Part shown: positions 1-10,804 of the stretch, piece by piece
Numbering within the stretch: position 1 is the stretch's first letter
How the letters are laid out: each line of letters starts with the position of its first letter
Assembly (NCBI GenBank): GCA_963576565.1
Contig: OY755046.1
Coordinates: forward strand, 48,168,786-48,232,785
Length of the DNA stretch: 64,000 bases
Origin: Aspidapion aeneum
Taxonomy: Eukaryota > Arthropoda > Insecta > Coleoptera > Brentidae
Reading direction: 5' to 3'
Notes under the pieces: model-generated
Seen by the model: only the letters and a program-made list of their open reading frames with translations
Told to the model about the DNA's origin: nothing
The model's database searches: none
Position numbers and translations under genes: made by a program

Positions 1-400
1 TTCAAGATACGAAAAAATGTAACCTACTGATCGCTAAAAATGTAATGTTGTCAAACATTTTTATGAAATTGCCCCCCAAAAAAATGTTATGATCATTTCC
101 TATTTAACACTTTGTTATAGATAAATGCTAAACTATTACCACCTTAACATTTATTATAGAAAAACAACAATCGCTTTTATTTAAATTATTATTTACTTAC
201 TTACATTTTAACTAATCCTTTGTATTAATTAGGTACCTATTTGCTTAGAACACGGCAAAATCATACAATAAAATAAAATAAAGGAATAATTTAAACTACG
301 TATTAAAAGTTCATTAGCTGATTTTTAGTGCTCATAAAATAAATCAAATTAGAATAAATAAATAAATAAATATTTTTTCCAAACTAGTAAATTAATCAAT
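1..400. other. AT-rich 5' flank of SDR gene 1
   Basis: No coding region or repeat was recognised. The stretch is strongly AT-rich and ends in a short run of AAATA repeats just before the start codon at 401. It should contain the promoter and 5' UTR of SDR gene 1, but no convincing TATA/initiator pair is visible. Confidence 0.4.
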
Positions 401-3400
401 ATGTTTTCCATGGATAAATGGGTTGGAAAAGTAGCGGTGGTGACTGGGGCTAGTGTGGGAATCGGTAAAGTAATTTGTGAGAAATTAGTTGATTCTGGAC
501 TTTTAGTAAGTAAAATTGTAAGAGTAGGTATTCAAAAAATCCAATTCTTTACCATAGGCATTGTTGCACCTCTCGACGCACACAGGAAAATTTCGGAGAA
601 TAGCAGGTCTAATACCCACTAAACATAAAAACATTTTAATAATGTCAAAATAATGTTTAATGTAAAAACATAACGTTAGGTTGAATGTTAGTTCTAACGT
701 CATATTCATGGTGAAAAAGAAGCTTAATAACCCGTTGTCTGACGTTATAGAAATAATCTTATGTTTTAATAACGTTTTTTTAAAGTTTTTCGAACGTTAA
801 AAAGATATTGCTTTTGAACAGTGAAAAAGAAATGTTTTTCTAACATTGGAAAATAAATGTTTTTTTAACAATGAAAAAATATATTTTTTTCAAATATCTC
901 TAAAGATAAAGTAACATAAATAACGTAAATAAAATTCTTCTATTTTGGAAACGCAGGGCAGCAACAGTCTGTTGAAGTTTTCGTGAACTCGACACTCAGT
1001 AAAGGAAATTCGGATCCGTAGCTTCTGAAAATAAAATTTAAAATTCTATGTAAATAATAATAATTTTGTAGTAAGTGCCTCGCTGCGAGGCCAAACAATT
1101 CATGCTCAAGTGAATACAAGGCAAACAATTTTAAGGCGCGTATTCACTTTAGCATGAATGCAAACGAAGTATTGGTTTGGTCCCACTGCGAGGCTTGCGA
1201 ATTCTGCCTCAAATGAATACGCGGCTTAAGGTCCGGCGGCTAATCATCCGCGGTGAATTGTCGCATTCCCTGTCTGATTACCTATAACGTTAGGTATGTG
1301 ATATTCCATACAAAACAATTTTTTTACTTTTGTTTACTTTTCTTACCTAATTTTGTGATGCTTCATTTAAATCACTGCATACAAATTTGTTGTTCTTTAA
1401 CTATACCATCTTTTCCACACAACTGGTGTATATTCCTATTCAAATATGTATTCACTATCATTATTAATAACTGTGCTTTTAATTTACCATGTTTGTTTCT
1501 ACAAAAGGTAAATATTTAAACGAAAATTGCACGAAGCGTATCTGCTACCGACTCGTATAAACTCGCAGCGAAACGCAACTAAAAATGGCGATGGCCCGTT
1601 CTGGTAGTGGAACTATGCGGCAGCGCTCTCTATAGTTTTTTTTTGAATGTTTAAAAAACAAAACATTTATTAGCTTCATATATCTTAAATTCTGAGATCT
1701 AGAAAAAACATTATAAAAATAACCATATATTGATGGTATTATTTTTAATGTTAATAAAATTATGGTTTTTTTAAATATTGGTTTCTTAACGTTATTAAGA
1801 AATATATTTTTGGTAATGCTTTTACATGAAATTTTCGCTAGGATTTTCTACATGTTTTTTTAATCTCAAAAGTTGACTTAATTTTAACACAAATTTGTGC
1901 TAGAAAAACATTTTTTTTTCAACATTTATTTAACGTTTTTTACGATTTGGTGCTTAGTGAGTATAAAACAGGTCCAACTTATTTGTTGTGTTTTTTTGCA
2001 ATTTCTTTGAATGAAAGACAAAGTTTGATCATAATAAACTATTAATATTAAAAAATATATCTATACAGGGTGTCCGACATGTCATAGATCAAACGGAGTT
2101 AATTGATGTGGTTGAGGTGATAAGAATAACGATATTGTAATCCGGTTTTCAATAGCTTACAAGTTTTTTACTGTTATTTATGACAGACGCAGATCTACGT
2201 GGAGGGGGGAAGGAGAAAAGGGGAATTTCCCCTTCCAAATTCAAAATTATAAAATTATATTCACTTTTGCCATTGTAATCCGCCCCCTAATAAAATTTCT
2301 AGATTCGCCCCTGTCTATGTTATTAATTTCTTAATATGATATTGTCACGAGGGGGTTTTATCGTGACGTAACACAAGTTAAGTTAGGTGTTATGGTTTTA
2401 TTTAACAATACTTATAATTACTACTTACATTGTAGTTAAATAGATCTTGTCTACAAATGTGTATCTTCTCGATACGCTCAACTTCTTATAACTTCTGACT
2501 ATCGTACTACTTGTCTTCACTGTTAATTACGCCTGGGACGTTAGGTTCTCAGCTTACAACTAACTGCTAAACTCTTTTGGAGATGCTTTTATTACAAACC
2601 GTTTGCCATTGATAGGACATCGAGATGTGTTTTGTTTCCTGTAGAAACATCATCGATGACCGATTAATCGCTTCTTGTTTATAATAATTCTGTATACAAT
2701 TTATTACACGCTTAATACAATTTGAACTATATACAGAAGTTCATTTTCTTAGATTGTTTAGGGTTAATGTGCACTTGCGTATAAACTTAACTTGTGCCAT
2801 TTACTTAATAGGACATTATTTTCTATCCTGACACATCCCCCTTGCTTTTTTAAAAAAATCTGTCCCTACAGATTATCTACTAAACAACTTTTCACAAAGA
2901 AAATATAACAATAAATATTAAATAAATTATAAAAACTAATTAACTAAAATAATTATTTATCCACCCGGCTACTCGTTCCGATTATTTTACATTCTTCATG
3001 TGAAAAGTATCAACCGCAGTGTTGCCGTGACAAATTTGTGGGTCTTGCACGCTACCTTGAAAATGTTCAGATCTCGCTTTGCTGCCAACTGTCCTTATCT
3101 CGTTTTGACTTGTGCTGTCCATTCTCGTAGAAAGACCTGGATGGTAGGTCCTTTTTCTATCCTGACAATATTACTTTTTAAAATTTTTGGTCACCGTTTT
3201 ATCCAATTTTATTTTATAGGCGTACACTAAATTTTTTGCTAAACCAAAAAACGGTTAGAAAATTATTTATTGCATTAATTAATGACAAACACTTTTTAAG
3301 AATTAACTTTTATTGGAAGCCTACAACCTTTACCAATGTACACTAAAAAAAATAATAAATATTTTTTTATACTTTTGGTTGTTCCACAGTTTCAATCAAA

Positions 3401-6400
3401 TAATTTAAAAATAACTTCTAAGTAATATCTGATAAACTAAAAGTAACAGATAAAAATTATTATGCCAATTGGATTCTTTGTTAAAAAAACTTAAAAAAAT
3501 CACTTTACATCAATATATAATTTTTATAAATAAAAAAGCTTTAAACCAGCTTTCAATATCAAGATGCGGTTTTCACCTTTAGTCATCGTTAACTTTTATT
3601 TTCATTTGCCATAATTGGTTTGTCTAATATTAGCCACATCTTAAAACAAAGGCTGACTTCTGATTACAAAATTTCGACTGACCTTACGACACAATGCAAG
3701 TAGAGGGGGAAGTTTCATGGGGGCGGCTAGAAAGATAGGTTTTAGACTAGAACAAAAAATGATTCGAATGTAGTTTTGATAATCTTGGTAATTTTTACTT
3801 TTAACCGGTTTTATTATACAGATACTCCACCGTGCGCTGGTTGGTCACAATCAGGTCAGGAATAGGTTTAAATTTTAGGTAGTTGGAATGGCTCGTCGAA
3901 CTCAAGCGATAGAGGAACACTCTAAAGAACTGCAAGGAAAACGGGGAAAACTCTATGCAGTCAAATGCGACATAACCAAAGAAAGCGAAGTGAAAAACGC
4001 CTTTTGGGAAGTGAAAAAGATTGGTCCCATTCACATTTTGATAAACAATGCGGGACTCATGCAAAAAACTAGTCTTTATAATGGAGACGTGGATAAGTGG
4101 AAGACTATATTAGGTAAGTATGCTCAATTCCTCAAGATACAGAGGGTGGCCACTTTAAATAAGCTTCTAGCTCGGTAACATTTGGTTTTTCAAAGAAAGG
4201 AAAAACACGTAAACAGAGGTTTTTTACAGGCTTCCATCATGACGCAAATAAGTTTTGCTCAGACTCCCGGAAAATGGTCTACTTACATTCAACTTTTGTT
4301 GTTTAGATGGAAAGACCCAGCTACTTGTGGTACACTAACCCATTTTTTTAATGTCATGTTATTTTTCCCTCATTTAAAGAATACAAAAAATTAGTGCTAT
4401 GTTTGGCAGCACCGCGTGGTTTTTATTAAGTTATCTTTTAATCGATTTTCTTTATCAGTTCTTAGAGCCCCATGAATTTTGAATCTTTTGAGACGAGTTT
4501 AGGCAATTGTAATTTGACAAAAAAGGGGACGGCCATACCTCATTCGAAAGCTTATGAAAAAAGGCATACAAGGGTATAAGAAAATTGAAAAAAAACATTT
4601 TTTTTACAATTGTAATTGGCATGTAAAAAAATATTGTATAGTTGTTCTGTTTTTTTGGGGGCCATTCCTGCTGAAAAAAAAAGTTGTATGTAAGTAGATT
4701 ACTTTTCAGGGTTTCGACCCAAAATTTTTTATCCTCTTATGCACGACCAAACGGTATGAAAAGTTTTTTCTGACTGCTTTGATTTTAACGTTGTTTGATG
4801 GAATCCTCTTTCAAACAACGATTTTAACAATAAAATTAGAAATCTAGATATTTATATGGTGAGACAAAATATACTAGAATGAATATGTCCGATGATGGTT
4901 AAATAAACTGAAACGTCACCAACACAAAAGAGAGATTTTTATGACCAGGAATATTTTAAATGACATCATTTTTACAAGCTTTTATTTAACTTTACCGTAT
5001 GTATGTGGGTATTTATGTAATCAAATCTTGAAGAACTTTCAAACATCCGATTGACTTCAAATTTCGCATAGCATCTTAGTTCCGATGAGAATACAATAAT
5101 ATGGTTTTATTGGGTACCTACCTCCCCCCTAACGAGGGGGGTGGAGAGGGGGGTGGAGAGGGGGTAAAACTTTAGTTTGTCCGATTTCAACCAAAATTGG
5201 TATCTGGGGGTTTTTGAAGATGAGAATGACGAATTTTTGATCAGATTACAAAAATTCAATTTGGCGGATTGAAAATGGACGACTTAATGTCAAGTTTTTC
5301 TGATTACTTTCAACTGACTTCCACGTATCCGATTGACTTCAAATTTCGCATACCGTTATAGTTCCGATGACAATCCAATAATATGGTATCACTGACTGCC
5401 TACCTAACTACTAACGGAGGGCGGAGAGGGGGTAAAATTTTAGTTTGTCGGATTTCCACCAAAATTGGTATCTGGGGGTTTTTGAGGATTACGAATTTTT
5501 GATCAGATTATAAAAATTTAATATATCGGATTCAAAATGGACGATTTAATGAGGAGTTTTTCTGATTATTTTTAACTGACTTCCACGTAGGTAAAGCTTA
5601 TGTCGCCTTGTTGTCTTATTGTCTACCCTTACATTTCTCTGCTATAATATAATGAATTTGGATTTTCACTGAACTTCGAGTTAACAAGGCTAAAACAAAA
5701 ACGGGTAAATTTCCTTTAATACGCCCATCACTTTGATTATTATTTTATGCTTTTTAGTCCATTTTATAAAAGTTTTTTTTTCTAAATTTATTATTTAATC
5801 TCATTTCCATTTTGGTTGTGCCGTACTAATGAAGGCAAGACTGCGGCTACCATCGTACCGTTTTAAAGACGGGTTCAAAAATTAATTCATTGAAGATTTG
5901 ACTACACCTCAAAACAATCCTTTATTAAAAGAACCCTGAGCTGAGGATACCTACTGAGATTGACTTTAGCTGTATCCGTAGTGATTTTTGCCTCAGACCC
6001 AAGGCTACCCTAGCTCATACTGAAAATTGGTTATCCTATTTTAATATTTTCCTGTTTCTTTTGCACCCCGCTCCGAGGACTGGCCCAAAAATTAATCTTT
6101 TTGTTGCTATTTTTTTAGAAACAAACGTTTTGGGTACATGCATGGCAACGAAAGAAGCCTTGCTCGACATGAACGAAAACAAAGTTGCTGGTCAGATAAT
6201 TAACATGAACAGTATTCTCGGCCATTTCATTTATAATATTCCAGAAGGGAACATATATCCAGCTTCAAAACATGCTGTTACTGCTATGACTGAAGCTTTG
6301 AGGATGGAGTTGATCAGTATTGACTCTGATGTCAAGGTCACGGTAAGTAACTCAATTGGATTAGTGATTGATGATAAAGTTAGAGGCAAAGATGGGACTC

Positions 6401-8430
6401 TATCGACTTCAGAACTTTATGCAATTAACATCAGGAATGTACAATAGAAGGCTTTCTAGATATACCAATCCTACACATGAGATAAGAAAAGGTATCCCGA
6501 AAGTACCTATATAGACCAACTCTCAAAATAGTCATACAAAAGAGAGCAGCATGGTCTGGACAAAACAACCCACTACCGCAGGAAGGATTGATCTGGTACA
6601 CAGACGAATTAAAGACTGAAGAAGGTAGTGGGGCAAGAATATTCGGGAAAAGGCCTTGGAGAGATTTGAATTTTCGACTGGGACGTTACTTAACAGTCTT
6701 TTAAACAGAAATCTTTGCCATCCTAGAATGCGCAAGGGAAACGCGTCGAACATTCAAGCTACATTTCTAATAGGGTTTGCGGGCCGACACGAATGCCAGC
6801 ACGGGAGTCGTCATGGACTAGGCCATTTCTAATCGTGTTGCGTAATTGATGTGTTTATAGCTCACTTATATTTCTACAACTGGCTGAGTGGGCTCTGCAT
6901 GCCGCTTTATATATCGTAATTAAAACATCGAGAATGTTTATGAAAATTCCAGATCATAAACATTCCAGACTTAACCACATTTTTCGGGAATGCGTATTTC
7001 TTTTGGCCGCCCACGTGCACCTTTAATATATGTTCATCTTTCTTTTACTCGTACTAATATAGGAGACAGATATAGCCAAAAAGATCTCGATCGAGATTAT
7101 TCCCGATACCGATCATTTAGGTGATGGAACTGCGCATGTCTGGTACGTCGCACGGGCCCGCAGAGTTTGCAGCTTGCAAGCACGAAGGAACGTGCGGACA
7201 CGGTGGTCGTCATTAGAAATGGTTACATTGATCCCCATAAGCCTAGCACACGTGTCGGATTGCAACTCTGCCAGCTAACACGATTAGAAATGCTCCTTCA
7301 GATAGTGCACAGTACCACAACAGTACGTCATGTGATTTTTAGTAAATAAAAGACCAATAAAAGTTCTTTTCAGCAAACTACTACCTGTACTGAGTCATGG
7401 AATAAATAACATTTCTTCGATGACTGAGTCTTTGTTCCCTATTTCAATATTAATGCTAAATTTTACCCCTGAAATACCAATTCGTACATGTGTTGAGTTT
7501 TGCTCATATATCCTTGACCTTGTTAAGAAACGAATGCCTTTTAAACTTGAACTACAGACTTTTTCATTTTTATATTTTTTTGCAGAGTATTAGTCCAGGA
7601 CCTGTAGGCGATACAGAATTCTTTACCAGAGAAAAACTGCCCACAGGTCATCTGAAAAATTTCTTAAAACCAGAACATATCGCTGAAACTGTTATGTTTG
7701 TCTTGAAGACCCCACCAGAAATGCAGGTACGTAGCTATTTTATTTACGTAGGGGAGAGCGGTGCAAGATGACGAACGAGGCAAGTTAAGGAACTCAATTT
7801 AAAACAAAAATTATAAATGGCAACGAGTTTATTACTGTGCTGTTAGAACCCTTTAAAAGATTGATGGAACTCGTAAGAATATTAATAGTACAGTGGCTCA
7901 GCATCATATTCCGTGTGGTCGCTTATAAAATTTGATTGCTGGAAAATAAGCTTTTGCGGACAAATCTAATATAAAAATAATCTTTGTTAGTAACTAGGAA
8001 CTTATTTATTATGTCTTTAAAAGAAAATGCAAATAACCATCTTTAGGCGTTTTTTGTTTTTATTTTTTACTAAAAAATTGTACCGGGGAGCAAGTTGGCG
8101 GGGGCAAGATGACAAATTCGTAAGAGCAGAGAGCTTCCATTAAAAAAGATGATGAAAATGCTTTTAAGCGTTAATCCTTAACATCGTAATCTTTCCGCTC
8201 TCCCCTATATATACGCCTAAAGAGTCTGTTATTAAAATCTACCAATACACATTATTTCGCGCGTTTTATCGTGTCATCTCTCAAAAAACACGATAAAGTA
8301 CATTTTTCTTGGCCCTTCGATAAAGTCAACTATGTTTATCTAAAAGTTAGTTTTCTCGCATTTTGTAAATTTATTAACTTTTTTTTAGGTTGCTGAAGTT
8401 ATCTTAAGACCAACCAAGGAGCTAATGTAA
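401..8430 (+). CDS. SDR gene 1: short-chain dehydrogenase/reductase, DHRS11/farnesol-dehydrogenase type
   Basis: NAD(P)-dependent oxidoreductase of the classical SDR family, predicted cytosolic. It probably acts on a small or isoprenoid alcohol/carbonyl; the substrate is unknown. Exons: 401-505, 3879-4113, 6119-6342, 7586-7726, 8389-8430 (747 nt, 248 aa, usual length for the family). All introns are GT-AG and phases agree. Visible motifs: cofactor loop TGASVGIG (residues 15-22); ARR at 40-42, which suggests NADP(H); NNAG (91-94); Asn116, Ser145 and YPASK (Tyr160, Lys164), which complete the catalytic tetrad; SPGPV (191-195). The start at 401 puts the loop at the usual distance; a second Met lies at residue 4. 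Unlike its two downstream paralogues it has no intron after codon 148 (NSILG/H). Introns 1-4 (3.4, 2.0, 1.2, 0.7 kb) hold repeats listed separately. All active-site residues are present, so this copy should be an active enzyme. Confidence 0.93.
1077..1229. mobile_element. TTAA-flanked MITE pair (piggyBac-type target)
   Basis: A 99-bp unit at 1131-1229 has inverted ends reading TTAAGGCGCGTATTCA and its complement with GCGGCTTAAG, with TTAA at both outer ends. TTAA is the target site of piggyBac transposases (known). The preceding 50 bp (about 1081-1130) is an inverted partial copy of the same unit. Further copies lie at 18397-18475 and 18573-18669. Intron 1 of SDR gene 1. Confidence 0.6.
2065..2180. 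repeat. One end of an 'ACAGGGTGTCC'-type repeat
   Basis: Begins TATACAGGGTGTCCGACAT, the terminal signature of the full elements at 19312-20849 and 55754-56500. No matching opposite end is found nearby, so this is either a truncated copy or chance similarity of one terminus. Confidence 0.35.
2184..2313. mobile_element. Short hAT-like MITE (weak)
   Basis: About 130 bp with imperfect inverted ends (CAGACGCAGATCTA and TAGATTCGCCCCTG, about 10 of 14 pairing) and a G/C-rich run next to the left end. The CAG...CTG ends resemble hAT elements. Possible 8-bp flanking duplications are only partly matched. Confidence 0.35.
2343..3167 (-). mobile_element. Ty1/copia-like LTR retrotransposon remnant with intact 3' LTR
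   Basis: Read on the minus strand, 2833-2343 is a 491-bp LTR that starts TGTCAGGATAG, ends CTCGTGACA and has AATAAA near its end. Directly before it is a polypurine tract, AAAAAAGCAAGGGGGATG, of the kind that primes plus-strand synthesis in copia elements. The first 15 bases of the LTR recur at 3167, and both outer ends are flanked by ATAT. The element is therefore probably a copy that lost most of its 5' LTR and internal region. A short minus-strand reading frame around 2990-3120 (containing SKARSEHFQ) loosely resembles the end of copia RNase H. No intact protein remains. Intron 1 of SDR gene 1. Confidence 0.6.
4885..4921 (+). repeat. Conserved GATGATGG...GAAACGTC stem-loop motif
   Basis: A short sequence, GATGATGGTT-n-AACTGAAACGTCA, in which GGTT/AACT can pair and GA(A)ACGTC follows. 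The same layout occurs at 34083-34116. Motifs of this shape are common in invertebrate transposon tails and recall the hammerhead core, but stem III and the cleavage site are not evident. Confidence 0.3.
5045..5600. repeat. Tandem repeat, about 281-bp unit, two copies
   Basis: TCCGATTGACTTCAAATTTC occurs at about 5047 and 5327. The following 270 bp are repeated with moderate divergence, including a G-rich GGAGAGGGGGTAAAA block and ATTGGTATCTGGGGG. A third partial copy ends near 5590 (CTGACTTCCACGTA). Intron 2 of SDR gene 1. No coding potential was seen. Confidence 0.75.
6583..6750 (+). pseudogene. Fragment of a non-LTR retrotransposon RNase H domain
   Basis: The frame from 6583 reads GLIWYTDELKTEEGSGARI and continues to TEIFAILECARET. 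This is the start of the RNase H domain of Jockey/I-type elements, where the motif is usually WYTDGS/DSK. One in-frame TAA sits where the family normally has Gln. It is the same type of domain as the longer copy at 54480-55660 on the minus strand. Intron 3 of SDR gene 1; a dead fragment. Confidence 0.65.
7751..8205. mobile_element. TA-flanked TIR element, 455 bp
   Basis: Left end GGGGAGAGCGGTGCAAGATG and right end CTTTCCGCTCTCCCC form about 11-bp inverted ends. TA sits on both sides, the target of Tc1/mariner-type transposases. No open frame lies inside, so it is a non-autonomous copy. Intron 4 of SDR gene 1. Confidence 0.55.
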
Positions 8431-8764
8431 ACAGTTTGTCCCAACTAAACAGTAGATTACGAATATACAGTAGGCTCGCGCTGGTGTGAACACACTTTTT
8501 CAGCAGTAACTTATAGATTTCCTCTAAATTATGAGTACAGTTCAATTTAAAAGTAGATAGTAAAAATGTATATTATCTAACTTAATGTTTAACGTTTCTT
8601 CAGTCTTTCGTCAGTTCAGTCTCGACGGTATCGCAAATATATTTTTTTTGTGTTCACACTAGCGCGATTCTACTGTATCTCATTCCACATTATATTTCTA
8701 TTATCTCTATCTATTTTTTGTGTTTTGTTTTTTTTTGTAAAATTTTAAGCTTATATTGCGTATT

Positions 8765-8770
8765 AATAAA
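8765..8770 (+). terminator. Candidate polyadenylation signal of SDR gene 1
   Basis: AATAAA 335 bp after the stop codon, within an AT-rich stretch. It is the first canonical hexamer seen downstream of the stop. Confidence 0.4.
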
Positions 8771-9469
8771 TATAATAATAAGTATAACTAAATCTTGTTA
8801 CTTTAAGTTTTTTTTGTAGATAAGTAGGTATCTACTTTATTTAAAGTTGTTCTGTTTATAACCTACATGTGAGAATTAAACTCGGATTTGGTTGTCTTAC
8901 TTTAGAGATAAAAACTGCACTTTCTATCCTGTATTTAAGGGATAAAAGTGTCAAGTTTTATCCGCGGGATAAAAAGTAGTAGATTAGGGATTAAAAGTAA
9001 AAATCGGAATAAGAAATAAAATATAATTTAAATCTACATTGTAAAGACGTACCTGAATGTCACATGTGTCAAAAATAGCACTATAGGTATACCTCGTGAT
9101 AAAAGTGTATTTTAATCACTTGACGAATTGTAGCTTTTCCTCTGGTCGGGCTACAAACTATTCGCATCGGGATAATAAGTGCCACTTTTATCACTCGGTA
9201 TATAATAATATAATTCAATACCAAGTGAGAATTGTCACTTTTTATACCAAAGCAAAAGTTTGTAGTACAGGTGTAGCGATGGCTACAATTCGTCGAGAGA
9301 TAAAAATATCTACACTTTTATTACGATGTTCTTCTTCTTCTTTCTTGTTTCTATATTAAGGGATCAAAGTGTCCAGTTTTATCAGCGGGATTAAAAGTGA
9401 TATGGCAGAGATTAAAAACAAAAATGGTGATAAGAAATAAAATACAATTAGAATGTACATTGTAAACAC

Positions 9470-9519
9470 TAGAGTCCCTGTATGTTACAGATCAATATCT
9501 GTCACATACAGGGACTCTA
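9470..9519. mobile_element. Ultra-short 50-bp hairpin element with 8-bp target duplication
   Basis: Sixteen-bp inverted ends (TAGAGTCCCTGTATGT and complement) surround a small second palindrome (ACAGAT/ATCTGT). The element is flanked by perfect 8-bp direct repeats GTAAACAC at 9462-9469 and 9520-9527. Eight-bp duplications are typical of hAT and P transposases (known). A sister element is at 30868-30920. Confidence 0.75.
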
Positions 9520-9708
9520 GTAAACACGTACCTAAATGTCACATGTGTCAAAAATAGCACTATATACCTCGCGATGAAAGTGTATTTTTATCTCTTGATG
9601 AATTGTAGCCCTTTACCTGGTCGAGCTACAAACTTTTCACCTCGGGATAATTAGTGCCACTTTTATCCCTTGGTATATAACAATATAATTAAATACTAAG
9701 TGATAATT

Positions 9709-10150
9709 GAAGACCCAAGCGGATGAAGGTGCCAAGTCGCAAAATTATTCTTTCGGTATTAACGGTTTTCGCATATTTTATTACAACTTTTTCGTTTAAA
9801 TAAATTGTTTCATCACTTGTTAGGTCCCACCAATCAATTTCCTATGATACGTATACAGTCGAACCTCTCTAACTCGAACCTCTATAACTCGAACCCCTCT
9901 ATAACTCGAACCTTTTAAGCGGTCCCTGCACTTTTTACATGTATTTTAACCTATGTAACTCGAGTTTCTATAACTCGAACTCTCCATAACTCGAACTATT
10001 TTGGTGGTCCCTTCAGGTTCGAGTTATAGAGGTTCGACTGTAGCTCAAAAATAAACTTTGCAAGAAAAAATAGCGGTTTTTCTTAGATTTGGTGGAAAAA
10101 ACTCAAATTTAATAAAAATGCGACATGCACCTTCATCCACTTGGGTCTTC
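9709..10150. mobile_element. TIR element (GAAGACCCAAG ends), 442 bp
   Basis: Ends GAAGACCCAAGCGGATGAAG and its complement match over about 24 bp with one mismatch. AATT flanks both sides. It is inserted into one unit of the satellite-like block and itself carries the insertion at 9856-10040. No open frame. Confidence 0.75.
9856..10040. mobile_element. Pogo/Tigger-like MITE nested in the previous element
   Basis: Starts CAGTCGAACCTCTCTAACTC and ends GAGTTATAGAGGTTCGACTG, with TA on both sides. This terminal sequence, with repeated AACTCGAAC blocks, is the known signature of pogo/Tigger (Tc1/mariner superfamily) elements. 185 bp, no transposase frame. Confidence 0.8.
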
Positions 10151-10576
10151 AATTGTCACTTTTTGTCCCAAAGGCAAAAGTGTGTAGCACAGGTTTAGTG
10201 AGGGCTACAACTCGTCGAGGGATAAAAATATCTACACTTTTATTACGATGTTCTTCTTCTATTTTCTGGTGGGCACTTAACTTGGAACACCCTGTATACC
10301 TCGCGATAAAAGTCTATTTTGATCCCTTGATGAAGTGTAGCCCTCTCTCTGGTCGTGCTACAAACTTTTCGCCTCGGTATATGATACTATATTTATACAC
10401 GAAGGAAGAAGTCTAATTTTTTATCCCAAAGGCAAAATTTTGTCGCACAGGTATACCGAGGGCTATAATTCGCTGAGGGATAAAAATATCTACACTTTTA
10501 TTACGATGTTCGTTTTTTAGTTTTTTAATTTTTGTTTACCGTTTATTCCTGACCTGTGACTTTGCATCCGTGATGT

Positions 10577-10804
10577 TTACTTTTTATCCCTGATCCCTCA
10601 TTATTTATCCCAGGGATATATTGACATATTTATCTCGAACGTGATGGATTGAAGAAGTGGAGTAAGTACCTACATAATTTTTTTAAATAGTTACTTTTTA
10701 TCCCTGATCCCTCATTATTTATCCCAGGGATATATTGACATATTTATCTCGAACGTGATGGATTGAAGAAGTGGAGTAAGTACCTACATAATTTTTTTAA
10801 ATAG
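10577..10804. repeat. Exact tandem duplication, 114-bp unit
   Basis: The block starting TTACTTTTTATCCCTGATCC is present at about 10577 and again at 10691 with no visible difference, ending AATTTTTTTAAATAG. The near-identity indicates a recent duplication at the edge of the satellite block. Confidence 0.85.

Larger units (their letters stand above)
9020..10520. repeat. Satellite-like repeat block between SDR genes 1 and 2
   Basis: Diverged copies of a unit of roughly 300 bp. The recurring blocks are GATAAAAATATCTACACTTT (near 9298, 10220, 10479), CACATGTGTCAAAAATAGCA (near 9061, 9541), ACCTCG.GAT.AAAGT.TATTTT, and TACAAACT.TTCGCCTCGG. The array is interrupted by the insertions at 9470-9519 and 9709-10150. 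No coding region. Confidence 0.7.
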
